A stretch of DNA of 9,314 nt from Comamonadaceae bacterium (GCA_947466165.1 CANIDW010000038.1:1-9314), one strand, 5' to 3'. Positions 1 to 7,696 are shown, counted from the first letter of the stretch. Notes: generated from the letters alone by a model not told the origin. Program-made: numbers and translations.

Positions 1-515
1 CGCCCACAGACCGCGTGCTCAGCGTCAATGCCCAGGCCCAAGCGGCGCTGCAGGCCTACAGCTGGCCCGGCAATGTGCGCGAACTTGAAAACGTGGTGCT
101 GCGTGCGCTGGTGATGTGCTCAGACAACATGATCACCCTCGAGCACCTGATGTTTGACGAAGCCCCGACACCCGCACCGCACTGGGTCGAAGGCGCAACG
201 CCTGCTCCAGTGCATCCGGCCGCCACGGCCACGCCAGAGCGGCTGTTTGCAGCGCCCCTGCCGGAGCCGGCGCCCGCTGGCGCGTTTTGGCCAGCCGCAG
301 CGCCTGCCGCCGGCCAGAACACCGAAGACGGCGCCAGCTTGCAGGAAGCCGTCAAATCCAATGAACACCAACTGATCATGGCCGCCATCCAGACCACTTT
401 CAGCCGCATGGAAGCTGCGCACAAGCTGGGCATCAGCCCGCGTACTTTGCGCTACAAGCTCGCCAAACTCAAGGTCAACAGCCCGGGCGCCGGTATGGCC
501 CTGGCCAATGACTGA
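1..515 (+). CDS. Sigma-54-dependent flagellar response regulator, C-terminal part (FlrC/FleR-like), 5' truncated by the window
   Basis: The open frame enters from the left edge (first full codon at position 3) and ends at TGA 513-515, so only about 170 C-terminal residues are visible. They begin in the end of the AAA+ sigma-54 activation domain, where the hallmark WPGNVRELEN lies at nt 63-92. A Pro/Ala-rich linker of roughly 75 residues follows. A Fis-type helix-turn-helix closes the protein (about nt 373-474), with the recognition-helix segment GISPRTLRYKLAKLK. Such proteins bind enhancer sites and hydrolyse ATP to open RpoN-dependent promoters. Placement directly before fliE matches the fleSR-fliEFGHIJ order of Pseudomonas and the flrBC order of Vibrio, so a flagellar role is inferred from context. 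The receiver domain lies outside the window, so calling it a response regulator rather than an FleQ-type activator is an inference. Confidence 0.85.
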   Translation, partial: PTDRVLSVNAQAQAALQAYSWPGNVRELENVVLRALVMCSDNMITLEHLMFDEAPTPAPHWVEGATPAPVHPAATATPERLFAAPLPEPAPAGAFWPAAAPAAGQNTEDGASLQEAVKSNEHQLIMAAIQTTFSRMEAAHKLGISPRTLRYKLAKLKVNSPGAGMALAND

Positions 516-551
516 CCGCGTTTTAACCAGACTGAACACAAGAGACACACC

Positions 552-887
552 ATGATTGAAAAAGCCACATCCAGCGCCAACATCCAGTCCATGCTGCAGA
601 CCCTGCGCGCTCACCAGAGCCAGGCGGCCGGCGGTGTTGCAGGACTGGGCAGCGACGGCCCCGAAAAAACAGGCTTCTCCGACGCCGTGAAGTCCTTGTT
701 CAACCAGGTCAATGAATCGCAGCAAAGTTCGCGCAACCAAATTGACGCTTACGAGCGCGGCGAAGACATTCCCCTGACCGACGTGGTGCTGGGCATGCAA
801 AAGTCATCACTGTCGTTTGAAGCCACCTTGCAGGTGCGCAACAAAGTGCTCAGGGCGTATGAAGACATCATCAACATGCCGGTTTGA
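552..887 (+). CDS. fliE: FliE, flagellar hook-basal body adapter protein
   Basis: A 111-residue protein, close to the usual FliE length of about 105. The conserved C-terminal half carries the family signature: LTDVVLGMQKSSLSFEATLQ, then VRNKVLRAYEDIINMPV up to the last residue. FliE joins the MS ring (FliF) to the proximal rod and is among the first substrates of the flagellar export apparatus. The N-terminal 40 residues are Ala/Gly/Gln-rich and variable, as is normal. The ATG follows a modest purine-rich stretch (AAGAGA, about 539-544), 36 nt after the stop of the regulator gene. Start of the fliEFGHIJ run. A promoter could lie inside the end of the regulator gene, but I could not find a convincing one. 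Confidence 0.95.
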   Translation: MIEKATSSANIQSMLQTLRAHQSQAAGGVAGLGSDGPEKTGFSDAVKSLFNQVNESQQSSRNQIDAYERGEDIPLTDVVLGMQKSSLSFEATLQVRNKVLRAYEDIINMPV

Positions 888-910
888 GACCTGCCTGAAA
901 GACATTGACC

Positions 911-2785
911 ATGGCTACTAGTTCAACTGCAACCCTTGCGCCCGGCGCTTTTGGCCCGGGTGGAGCCTCTTCCGGTTCACTGCCTGCCGTCAGCGGCACG
1001 GGCGGCGCTGTGCGCGCCAACCCGGGCGACGCCGGCAACGCTGCCGCTGGTACGGGCGGTGCGCTGATAACCATCGCCAGCCCGATGCAATCGATACGCC
1101 AGGTGCTGGACCAGCCGGCGCTCAAGAAAATACTGCCATTCCTTTTATTGGCCTTGATGCTGCTGCTGTTTGTGGCGGTGTATTCAGCTGTGAACACCCC
1201 CAATTACCGCTCTATTGCTGCCGGTATGACCGAATCCGACCAGCAGGCGGCCTTTGATGCTTTGAAAGCGGGCGATTTCAAGCCGGTGCTGGACACTGGC
1301 AACGGGCAGATCACCGTGCCGGCCAAGCGTTACCACGAGGCCCGCATATTCCTGGCTTCCAAGGGTTTGCCCAAGACGGGCCAGGTGGGTCTGGACTCGC
1401 TCAAAGACCAGTCTTCCATGACCACCAGCCAGTTCATGGAGCAGGTGCGTTACACCGCGGCCATCGAGCAGGAACTGGTGCGCAGTATTTTGCAAATTGA
1501 CTCTATTTCTGCAGCCCGCGTGCACCTGGCGCTGGCCAAGCAATCGGCATTTGTGCGCGACCGCACACCGCCCAAAGCCTCTGTGGTGGTGACACCCCAG
1601 CCTGGCCGCACCATGACGCCCACGCAAGTGCAGGCCGTGGTGCATCTGGTAGCTTCCAGCGTGCCGTTGCTGACCCCCGACAATGTGTCGGTGGTGGACA
1701 ACATGGGCAAACTGATCACCGATTCGTCGAATGACGCAGCGCTTGGCCTGACCGCCGCGCAGACCCAGCACAAACAAAAAATGGAAGAGATGTACCGTCA
1801 GCGTATCAACCAGATCCTGATGCCGATCGCTGGCGGGTCCAATGTGACCTCGCAGGTTAATTTGTCGCTGGACTTCAGCCAGACTGAAGTGACCACCGAA
1901 GACTATGACACCCGTGAAAAAGGTCCGAAAACACGTTCTGAGGTGCTCAGCGAAGACCGCAGCACCCTCAAAGATGCGGGTGGCGTACCGGGCGCACTGT
2001 CCAACACACCGCCTGTGGCGCCTTCGGCCACACCGGCCACGGCAGCCGGTGCCCCCAAGACCAGTGATGAGCGCAACAACGTCACCGCCCGCAGCACCCG
2101 CAACTATGAGTTAGACCGTTCGGTGCGCCACGTCAAGAGCGCCACCGGCACAGTGGAGCGTTTGAGTGTGGCGGTGGTGATCAAAGAGCGTGCTCCGCTT
2201 GTGCAGCCCAAAGACGACAAAGGCGTTGCGCCTGAGCCCCAGCCTAACCCGTACAAGCCTGAAGAAATTGAGCGCATGCAAAGCCTGGTGCGCAGCGTGG
2301 TGGGTTTCAATGAAGCCCGTGGTGACGTGATCACTGTGATCCCCGCCCGTTTTGAGCCTGAACCCGTGATTGACCTGAGCGTGGTCTGGTACAAAGATGA
2401 AGCCATCATGGACCAGATCAAGAGCGGCGTGCTCGGCCTGGTGTTCGTGATCTTCTTGCTGTTGGTGGTAAGACCTGCTGTGATGCACATGCTGGGACGC
2501 GAACAAGCCGAAAAAGACGCTGCTGCCGCCCTGGCGCTGGGCAAAGCCATGCCACTGGGCGATGGCGAGCTGAGCCCGGAAGATATGAATGCCATCCAGC
2601 TGGGCGAGGGCGAGACCCTGGAACAGCTCAAAGCCAAGCTCAAACCGAAAAAGTCAAACATTTCGATGGAGATGCTCGACACTGCCAACTCCTACGACGA
2701 CAAAGTGGCTTTGGTGCGCATGATCGTGGCCGAAGATTCCGCCCGCGTTGCCAGTGTGCTGAAAAACATGATCAAGGCCGGCTAA
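911..2785 (+). CDS. fliF: FliF, flagellar MS-ring protein
   Basis: FliF forms the MS ring in the inner membrane, the platform on which rotor, rod and export gate assemble. I chose ATG 911 (624 residues), with GAAAG at 897-901 at good spacing; an in-frame TTG at 905 is less likely. Visible layout: a Gly/Ala/Ser-rich N-terminal tail (1-55); membrane helix 1 (about 74-94, Leu-rich); periplasmic ring-building region starting with NTPNYRSIAAGM and including KRYHEARIFLASKGLP; a low-complexity Pro/Ala/Thr insert (about 358-385); the segment ELDRSVRHVK; membrane helix 2 (about 506-521, ending VVRPAV); and a cytoplasmic C-terminal FliG-binding end (SYDDKVALVRMIVAEDSARV). The length exceeds the 550-560 residues of enterobacterial FliF, mainly through the N-terminal tail and the periplasmic insert. 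Confidence 0.96.
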   Translation: MATSSTATLAPGAFGPGGASSGSLPAVSGTGGAVRANPGDAGNAAAGTGGALITIASPMQSIRQVLDQPALKKILPFLLLALMLLLFVAVYSAVNTPNYRSIAAGMTESDQQAAFDALKAGDFKPVLDTGNGQITVPAKRYHEARIFLASKGLPKTGQVGLDSLKDQSSMTTSQFMEQVRYTAAIEQELVRSILQIDSISAARVHLALAKQSAFVRDRTPPKASVVVTPQPGRTMTPTQVQAVVHLVASSVPLLTPDNVSVVDNMGKLITDSSNDAALGLTAAQTQHKQKMEEMYRQRINQILMPIAGGSNVTSQVNLSLDFSQTEVTTEDYDTREKGPKTRSEVLSEDRSTLKDAGGVPGALSNTPPVAPSATPATAAGAPKTSDERNNVTARSTRNYELDRSVRHVKSATGTVERLSVAVVIKERAPLVQPKDDKGVAPEPQPNPYKPEEIERMQSLVRSVVGFNEARGDVITVIPARFEPEPVIDLSVVWYKDEAIMDQIKSGVLGLVFVIFLLLVVRPAVMHMLGREQAEKDAAAALALGKAMPLGDGELSPEDMNAIQLGEGETLEQLKAKLKPKKSNISMEMLDTANSYDDKVALVRMIVAEDSARVASVLKNMIKAG

Positions 2786-2804
2786 GGCTGACAAGGACTA
2801 CAAA

Positions 2805-3869
2805 ATGGCCGAAAAAGAAGACACCAAGCAACTCACCGCTGAAGAAATTGAAGCGGCAGAGAGACTGCAAAAAGAACTCAGTGAGATGTCCGGCACCAAA
2901 CGTGCCGCCGTCCTGATGCTGCTGCTCGGTGAGCAGCAGGCCGCTGAGATCATCCGGTTTTTGAACCCCAAAGAAGTTCAAGCGCTCGGTGGCGCCATGG
3001 TGTCTGTGGCCGACTTGTCGCAAGAGGCGGTGAATTCCGTTCTGGACGAATTTGTCACCACCATCAAAAAGCAAACCAGCTTGGGCCTGGGCACCACCGA
3101 TTACGTGGAAAAAGTACTCAAGCGTGCGCTGGGCGACGACAAGGCAGCCTCGGTGCTGGGCCGTATCTTGCCGGGCCAGAGCAGCAAGGGACTGGATATT
3201 TTGAGCTGGATGGATGCCCGCTCGATTGCCGAGATGATTCGCGGCGAACACCCTCAGGTCAGCGCCATTATTTTGTCGGTGCTCGAAAACTCTGTGGCTG
3301 CCGACGTGTTAGCTTACCTGCCGCAGGAAAGCCGCGCGGAAATTATTCAGCGCGTGGCCAGCCTGGAGGTAGTTCAGCCTTCTGCGATGGAAGAGCTGGA
3401 AGCCATCATGAAGAAACAGTTCTCCAACAATTCGTCGGCACAGTCCTCGAGTTTTGGTGGTATCAAGGCTGCGGCCAAGATCATGAACTTCACCAAGACC
3501 GCTTTGGAAGCCTCGGTCATGGGCAGCCTGGCTGAGATTGACGCCGACTTGATGCAAAAAATTCAAGACAATATGTTCACCTTCGACAACCTGGTGAGCG
3601 TAGACAACCGCGGCATACAGGTACTGATGCGCAATGTCGAGCCCGACTTGCTGATGATTGCCTTGAAGGGTGGCAGCGAAGAGGTCAAAGACAAGTTCTT
3701 CGGAAATATGTCTGAGCGTGCGCGGGGTATGTTCCGCGATGACATGGAGGCCAAAGGCCCGCTGCGTATTGCCGACGTAGAGGAAGCTCAAAAAACCATC
3801 ATGCGCATAGCCCGTAAGCTGTCGGATGCCGGTGACCTGGTGCTGGGTGGAGGCGATGACTTTGTCTGA
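2805..3869 (+). CDS. fliG: FliG, flagellar motor switch protein
   Basis: FliG couples the MS ring to the C-ring and takes torque from the stators. The protein has 354 residues; enterobacterial FliG has 331. The excess is mostly an acidic, helical N-terminal extension of about 27 residues before MSGTKRAAVLMLLLG. ATG 2805 is supported by AAGGA at 2793-2797, seven bases upstream. M28 (nt 2886) is an internal alternative with a poorer site. The middle domain has the EHPQ motif at residues 148-151 (EHPQVSAIIL). The C-terminal torque helix keeps all five charged positions known from E. coli (K264, R281, D288, D289, R297) as K288, R305, D312, D313 and R321, so the motor interface looks functional. 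It sits 19 nt after fliF, and its last 14 nt overlap the start of fliH. Confidence 0.97.
   Translation: MAEKEDTKQLTAEEIEAAERLQKELSEMSGTKRAAVLMLLLGEQQAAEIIRFLNPKEVQALGGAMVSVADLSQEAVNSVLDEFVTTIKKQTSLGLGTTDYVEKVLKRALGDDKAASVLGRILPGQSSKGLDILSWMDARSIAEMIRGEHPQVSAIILSVLENSVAADVLAYLPQESRAEIIQRVASLEVVQPSAMEELEAIMKKQFSNNSSAQSSSFGGIKAAAKIMNFTKTALEASVMGSLAEIDADLMQKIQDNMFTFDNLVSVDNRGIQVLMRNVEPDLLMIALKGGSEEVKDKFFGNMSERARGMFRDDMEAKGPLRIADVEEAQKTIMRIARKLSDAGDLVLGGGDDFV
3849..3864 (+). promoter_or_regulatory. Ribosome binding site deciding between two fliH starts
   Basis: GGAGG at 3849-3853 lies inside the last codons of fliG. It is only 2 nt from ATG 3856, which is tight, but 8 nt from the in-frame TTG 3862, which is the usual spacing. 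Either start overlaps the fliG stop (3867-3869), so fliH is probably translated by coupling to fliG. A further in-frame ATG at 3826 has no clear site before it. Confidence 0.45.
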
Positions 3870-5127
3870 CCTTGCTGCATTGCGTGCGCCGCGTGAGCGC
3901 ACTGCGCGCGTTTGGCAGGCTTTAGACCTTTTACAGTCTGGCAGCGGCAGCAGCGCCTTTGTGCGCAAGTCCTGGTCGGACGCGCCCAAGCAGTCCTTTG
4001 CCACCCAAGTGATCAAGACCTGGTCACCACCCGGCCAGGAGGGTGACTTGGACGCCCAAGCCCTTGACGGGCTGAGCGATGAAGATTTATTGGCTGATGC
4101 GGCACTCTCGGCAGACGACGCTGCTGCCGCCATATTGGCGCTGACTGAAGAAGCCCTGGAGACTGAACGCCAGGGCGCTTACGACAAAGGCCTGGAAGAA
4201 GGCCGTCGCCAGGTGCGTGAAGAATGGAATACCGAAAAGAACAAAACCCGTTCGACCAGTGAATCCATCATGGTCGAGCTGGACGCTGCGGTGCGCCGCG
4301 TCATTGACACGCCGGACAAACTCTACGAACCCATCAAACGCCTGGCCTTGCATTTGGCTGAGCAATTGGTGCTGGCAGAGTTGACGGTGTCCTCGCAAGC
4401 CATTGAACGGTTGGTGCGCCGCTGTGTGGATGAGCTGGCGCCGCAGCGGCTGGCGCCCATCACCGTTGAGCTCAATGCGGCTGATCTGGCCGTGCTGCAA
4501 GCCATGCCGGTCGCAAGCCCGGCGGCAAACAACGTGAGCGGCGGCAACACCAGCGACAACAACACATCGACCAAGCCGGAAGGCGCGCCTGCCAAACCAA
4601 CGGCTCCGCAATGGCCCTGGCATTTGCAGGCCAGTGAGGACCTGTTGCCCGGCAGCGTACGCGCCAGCGCCAGCGATGCCGTGGTCAGCGACTTGATTGA
4701 ACACCGGCTGGAAGTGCTGGCCCGCGGTTTGTTATTGGACAGCACGCGCGGCATGGCCCAGTCGGCCTTTCAGCCCTCACGCATGGCTGCACGCATGTCG
4801 GGTGAGCGCGAAGTGGTGGACGCGCAGCCGCGCATGTCACCCGCACCTGCACCGACACGTTCATTTGCCGCACCGATGCCGCAAGATCTGCAAGATATTG
4901 ACATCAGGGCTGCTGATGACCAAGCCGATGAGCTGGCGCCAAGTGCCACCGGGTCTGAGACGCCTGAGACTTTTGACGGGCTGGACCTCTCCGCCATGGA
5001 TTTGCCCGACCTCAACCTGGACGGGCTGGACGCGCAGGCCGACTGGAAAAACCCGGCGCCGGATTCTGAGCTGGACGCCGGTCCATTGAATGATTCAAAC
5101 CCTGATGCGGACACGCGTGATGTCTGA
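3856..5127 (+). CDS. fliH: FliH, flagellar export ATPase stator/regulator, unusually long
   Basis: FliH binds FliI and docks the ATPase complex to the C-ring and export gate; it is the counterpart of the b/delta peripheral stalk of F-type ATPases. From ATG 3856 it has 423 residues, against about 230 in enterics. Residues 52-80 (VIKTWSPPG followed by an acidic Leu/Asp stretch) resemble the Trp-bearing docking end that starts E. coli FliH, but here 50 extra residues come before it. Residues 107-120 (GAYDKGLEEGRRQV) match the Gly-spaced helix typical of the family. Residues 150-215 (YEPIKRLALHLAEQLVLAEL, RLVRRCVDEL) and 252-293 (WPWHLQASEDLLPG, SDLIEHRLEVLARGLL) form the C-terminal core, split by an Asn/Ser/Pro-rich insert (about 220-250). 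Residues 294-423 form a low-complexity tail, strongly acidic from 344 on. It overlaps the fliI start by 8 nt. Function is safe from core plus context; the role of the tail is unknown. Confidence 0.9.
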   Translation: MTLSDLAALRAPRERTARVWQALDLLQSGSGSSAFVRKSWSDAPKQSFATQVIKTWSPPGQEGDLDAQALDGLSDEDLLADAALSADDAAAAILALTEEALETERQGAYDKGLEEGRRQVREEWNTEKNKTRSTSESIMVELDAAVRRVIDTPDKLYEPIKRLALHLAEQLVLAELTVSSQAIERLVRRCVDELAPQRLAPITVELNAADLAVLQAMPVASPAANNVSGGNTSDNNTSTKPEGAPAKPTAPQWPWHLQASEDLLPGSVRASASDAVVSDLIEHRLEVLARGLLLDSTRGMAQSAFQPSRMAARMSGEREVVDAQPRMSPAPAPTRSFAAPMPQDLQDIDIRAADDQADELAPSATGSETPETFDGLDLSAMDLPDLNLDGLDAQADWKNPAPDSELDAGPLNDSNPDADTRDV

Positions 5128-6442
5128 TTTTGCACAAGAAGTGCAGCGCAACATGGCGCAGATTCGAGGGCCACGACCGGAGCGCTCCGGCACGCTGGTG
5201 CGGCTGGTGGGTATGCGGCTTGAGGCGCGCGGCATCATGGCGCCCATCGGCACCTGTTGCGAAATCATTGGCGAGGGCGGTCAACGCATCGAAGCCGAGA
5301 TTGTGGGCTTTAGCGACAAAACCCTTTACCTCATGCCCTTTACCGAACCCACAGGCATAGGCCCGGGATCGCTGGTACGGGCACTGCCCGACACCGGCTT
5401 TGCCACCTTGGGGCCTGAACTGCTGGGCCGCGTGATTGACGGACGGGGTGACCCCCTGGACGGCAAACCCAAACCGCAAGGCGCAACGCGTTTGAGTCTG
5501 CATGGCCTGCCCATCAACCCCATGGAGCGCGGACAGATTGACCGTGTGCTGGACGTCGGCGTCAAAGCCATCAACGGCTTGCTCACACTGGGTCGCGGCC
5601 AGCGCATTGGTCTGGTGGCCGGCTCCGGCGTGGGTAAAAGTGTGCTTTTGGGTATGTTGACCCGCTTCACCAAAGCCGATGTGGTGGTGATTGGTCTGGT
5701 GGGTGAGCGGGGCCGCGAAGTGCAGGCATTTATCCGCGAGTCGCTGGGCGAAGAGGGCCTGGCCAAGTCGGTGGTGGTGGCTGCGCCTGCCAATGTGTCG
5801 CCGGTGCTGCGCCTCAAAGCCGCTCACATGACGCACCTGATTGCCGAGTACTTTCGCGACCAGGGCAAAGATGTATTGATGCTGGTCGACAGCCTGACCC
5901 GCGTGGCCCATGCCCAGCGCGAGATCGGTTTGGCGATTGGCGAGCCGCCAACGGCCAAGGGCTACCCGCCTTCGGTGTTTGCGCTGCTGCCTAATTTGAT
6001 TGAACGCGCCGGTGTGGGGCGCAACGGCCACGGCTCCATCACGGCCATTTACACCGTGCTGGCCGAGGGCGACGACGCCAACGACCCGATTGTGGATATT
6101 GCCCGCGCTTCGCTGGACGGGCAGGTGATGCTCTCGCGCAAGCTGGCCGATGCGGCGCACTACCCGGCGATTGATTTGACCGGCTCTATTTCCCGTTTGT
6201 CGCAAACCTTGCTCAGCCCGGAAGACATGAAGCTGGCCAACCGCTTCAGACGGCTGTGGTCGCTGTACCAGCAAAACGTGGACTTGATTCAGGTCGGCGC
6301 TTACGAGGCCGGCTCCAACCCCGAGGTGGACGAAGCCATTCGCTTGCGCGCCGCCATGGAAACTTTTTTAAGGCAAGACATGCACATTGGCGAAGTTGAG
6401 GTGAGCACCCGCGAGGGCTTGCGCCAGCTGTTCAGCGAATGA
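5120..6442 (+). CDS. fliI: FliI, flagellum-specific export ATPase
   Basis: FliI is the F1-beta-like hexameric ATPase that unfolds and delivers substrates to the flagellar type III export gate. I chose ATG 5120 (MSDFAQEVQ; 440 residues), which overlaps the fliH stop by 8 nt and starts near where other FliI proteins start. In-frame ATGs at 5090 and 5105 would add 10 or 5 residues and lie deeper inside fliH. Motifs: Walker A AGSGVGKS at residues 167-174; the catalytic Glu in GERGREVQAF (E196); Walker B VLMLVDSLTR with D257; the conserved TAKGYPPSVFALLP segment; and YTVLAEGDDANDPI. The small beta-barrel domain fills the N-terminal 90 residues and the helical domain ends at GLRQLFSE. The length is close to the 457 residues of enteric FliI, and all catalytic residues are present. 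Confidence 0.97.
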   Translation: MSDFAQEVQRNMAQIRGPRPERSGTLVRLVGMRLEARGIMAPIGTCCEIIGEGGQRIEAEIVGFSDKTLYLMPFTEPTGIGPGSLVRALPDTGFATLGPELLGRVIDGRGDPLDGKPKPQGATRLSLHGLPINPMERGQIDRVLDVGVKAINGLLTLGRGQRIGLVAGSGVGKSVLLGMLTRFTKADVVVIGLVGERGREVQAFIRESLGEEGLAKSVVVAAPANVSPVLRLKAAHMTHLIAEYFRDQGKDVLMLVDSLTRVAHAQREIGLAIGEPPTAKGYPPSVFALLPNLIERAGVGRNGHGSITAIYTVLAEGDDANDPIVDIARASLDGQVMLSRKLADAAHYPAIDLTGSISRLSQTLLSPEDMKLANRFRRLWSLYQQNVDLIQVGAYEAGSNPEVDEAIRLRAAMETFLRQDMHIGEVEVSTREGLRQLFSE

Positions 6443-6489
6443 TGTGTCTTGTTTGAATGACTTATTGACCTTTTGACCGGAGCCAAACC

Positions 6490-6933
6490 ATGAATGCACC
6501 CAGAGCTTGTTGGACTGTTCTGGCCCAGAAAGCGCAAGACCAGGTCAGCCTGGTTCAGGCTGAAATGGCGCAGGGCAGGGCACGTTTGCTGTCTTTGCAG
6601 GCCAGCCGTGAGCGGCTGCAAAAGCTGTACGAGGACTACCAAAAACCAGCCGTCGGCTCGGACGCCAGCGGCGGTATGCAGGAAACCATGAACCAGCGGC
6701 AGTTCAGCTCGCAGCTGCTCACGCTGATGGAACGTGTGCAGCAAGACCTGGCGCAAACTGAATCGGCCTTGACGCAATGCCGTGTGCGCTTGAACGAAGC
6801 CGAGCGCGAGCGTTTGAAAATGCAGTCGCTGGTGGACCAGGACTTGCTGGCCTTCAATGCCCACGCCAAGCGCCGCGAACAGCGGCAGATGGACGATTTA
6901 GGCGTTTTGCAGTTTAATTTTCAGTCCCGTTGA
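6490..6933 (+). CDS. fliJ: FliJ, flagellar export chaperone / ATPase central stalk
   Basis: A 147-residue, strongly charged, almost wholly helical protein with heptad-like Leu spacing, as expected for the two-stranded coiled coil of FliJ (E. coli 147 residues). FliJ sits in the centre of the FliI hexamer like the gamma subunit of F1, contacts FlhA, and helps recycle export chaperones. The first helix runs from about residue 10 (LAQKAQDQVSLVQAEMAQ) to 51, and the second from about 67 (MNQRQFSSQLLTLMERVQ) to 134. FliJ sequences diverge strongly, so the call rests on length, coiled-coil pattern and position right after fliI. The start has GGAG at 6479-6482, 7 nt upstream. The 47-nt gap after fliI holds a short duplication (TTGACC at 6465 and 6473), the only sizeable gap inside this part of the operon. 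Confidence 0.88.
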   Translation: MNAPRACWTVLAQKAQDQVSLVQAEMAQGRARLLSLQASRERLQKLYEDYQKPAVGSDASGGMQETMNQRQFSSQLLTLMERVQQDLAQTESALTQCRVRLNEAERERLKMQSLVDQDLLAFNAHAKRREQRQMDDLGVLQFNFQSR

Positions 6934-6934
6934 G

Positions 6935-7678
6935 ATGAACCCATCGGGCGGCTTGCTGTGGCACTTTCGGGCCTGGCGCTCAAGGGCCTTGTGGTCGCCT
7001 ACCTGCGTGCAATTGGCTGCGTGGCTGGCACAGTTGCAGCCCAAGTCCAAACAACTCATTTTGCTTGGCCCCAGTGCCGGCTGGATGCTGCCTTCGGCCT
7101 GGCTGCTGCGCTTTGACTACATTCACGCGATTGACCTGGACCCGCTGGCGCCCCGGCTGTTTGCCCGGCGCCACGGCGCTGCCCTGAAGGCTGGCGGCGT
7201 GCACTGGCAATACCAAAGCGCAGACGCGCTGAGCGAGTTGCCCCGTCTTTTGCAAACCTATCCCCATGCCTGTGTGTTTTTTGACAATGTGCTGGGGCAA
7301 TTGCGCTTTCATGCGCCCAGGGGGCAGGACCCGCAGCAGTTTGCCGCACCACATTTAACGCAAATCAGGCGCCAGTTGCAGGGCCGTGAATGGGGCAGTG
7401 TGCATGATCTGCTGTCTGGCCCCGCCCAAGGGCTGGCGCCCGGCCAGGACTTTCCGCTTGCATGCGAGGCGATAGCTGCTGAGATCCGGCCACCAGCGGC
7501 CGACACGCAGCCCGACACCGCCTGGCTGGCAGCTGCCCGCCCGCATGGCCAGTGGTTAGACCACCTCACTGACGCTGTGTTTCCACCTTCTACCCCTTTG
7601 CAGAACATGGCCTGGGCCTTCAAGCCGCGTTACTGGCACTGGTTACAGGCCGGCTGGGTAGGGCCGGGCCGGACCTGA
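6935..7678 (+). CDS. Uncharacterised protein, possible SAM-methyltransferase-like fold, coupled to fliJ
   Basis: I do not recognise this 247-residue protein as a flagellar component. Its ATG starts one base after the fliJ stop (TGA G ATG) with no clear ribosome site of its own, which points to translational coupling with fliJ. Residues 41-51 (LILLGPSAGWM) followed by AIDLDPLAPRLFARRHG (65-81) look like the first strand-loop and the acidic end of strand 2 of a Rossmann fold, as in class I SAM-dependent methyltransferases. SADAL (96-100) and VFFDNVLGQLRF (114-125) would fit strands 3 and 4. The glycine loop is not a perfect GxGxG, so cofactor binding is unproven. The protein is rich in Trp, has no signal peptide or membrane helix, and is probably cytoplasmic. 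Coding is supported by uninterrupted frame, GC-rich third positions and operon position. Substrate unknown. Confidence 0.75.
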   Translation: MNPSGGLLWHFRAWRSRALWSPTCVQLAAWLAQLQPKSKQLILLGPSAGWMLPSAWLLRFDYIHAIDLDPLAPRLFARRHGAALKAGGVHWQYQSADALSELPRLLQTYPHACVFFDNVLGQLRFHAPRGQDPQQFAAPHLTQIRRQLQGREWGSVHDLLSGPAQGLAPGQDFPLACEAIAAEIRPPAADTQPDTAWLAAARPHGQWLDHLTDAVFPPSTPLQNMAWAFKPRYWHWLQAGWVGPGRT

Positions 7679-7696
7679 GGGCCCTGGGCCGATTTT
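7661..7696 (+). terminator. Weak hairpin at the end of the fliE-fliJ-orf unit
   Basis: GGGCC at 7666-7670 can pair with GGCCC at 7680-7684 around a 9-nt loop. With one bulge and one mismatch the stem extends outward to 7661-7690, followed by GATTTTGC. It overlaps the last codons of the upstream gene, and the T-run is only four bases, so it is at best a weak intrinsic terminator. GC-rich DNA makes such stems by chance. Confidence 0.3.

Noticed and set aside
420..445. Possible sigma-54 -24/-12 element upstream of fliE (GG, 10 nt, GC within CTGGGCATCAGCCCGCG)
   Set aside because: Spacing fits, but the conserved bases outside GG and GC do not, and it lies within the codons of the helix-turn-helix of the regulator.
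5012..6274. Long open frame on the minus strand opposite fliI (420 codons)
   Set aside because: It mirrors the codon pattern of fliI in GC-rich DNA, yields a His/Gln/Gly-rich low-quality protein with no recognisable domain, and lies fully antisense to a clear gene.
6465..6478. Tandem TTGACC-like duplication between fliI and fliJ as a possible promoter -35
   Set aside because: No -10 element at 16-18 nt before the fliJ start, and the gap is too short for an independent promoter driving fliJ.
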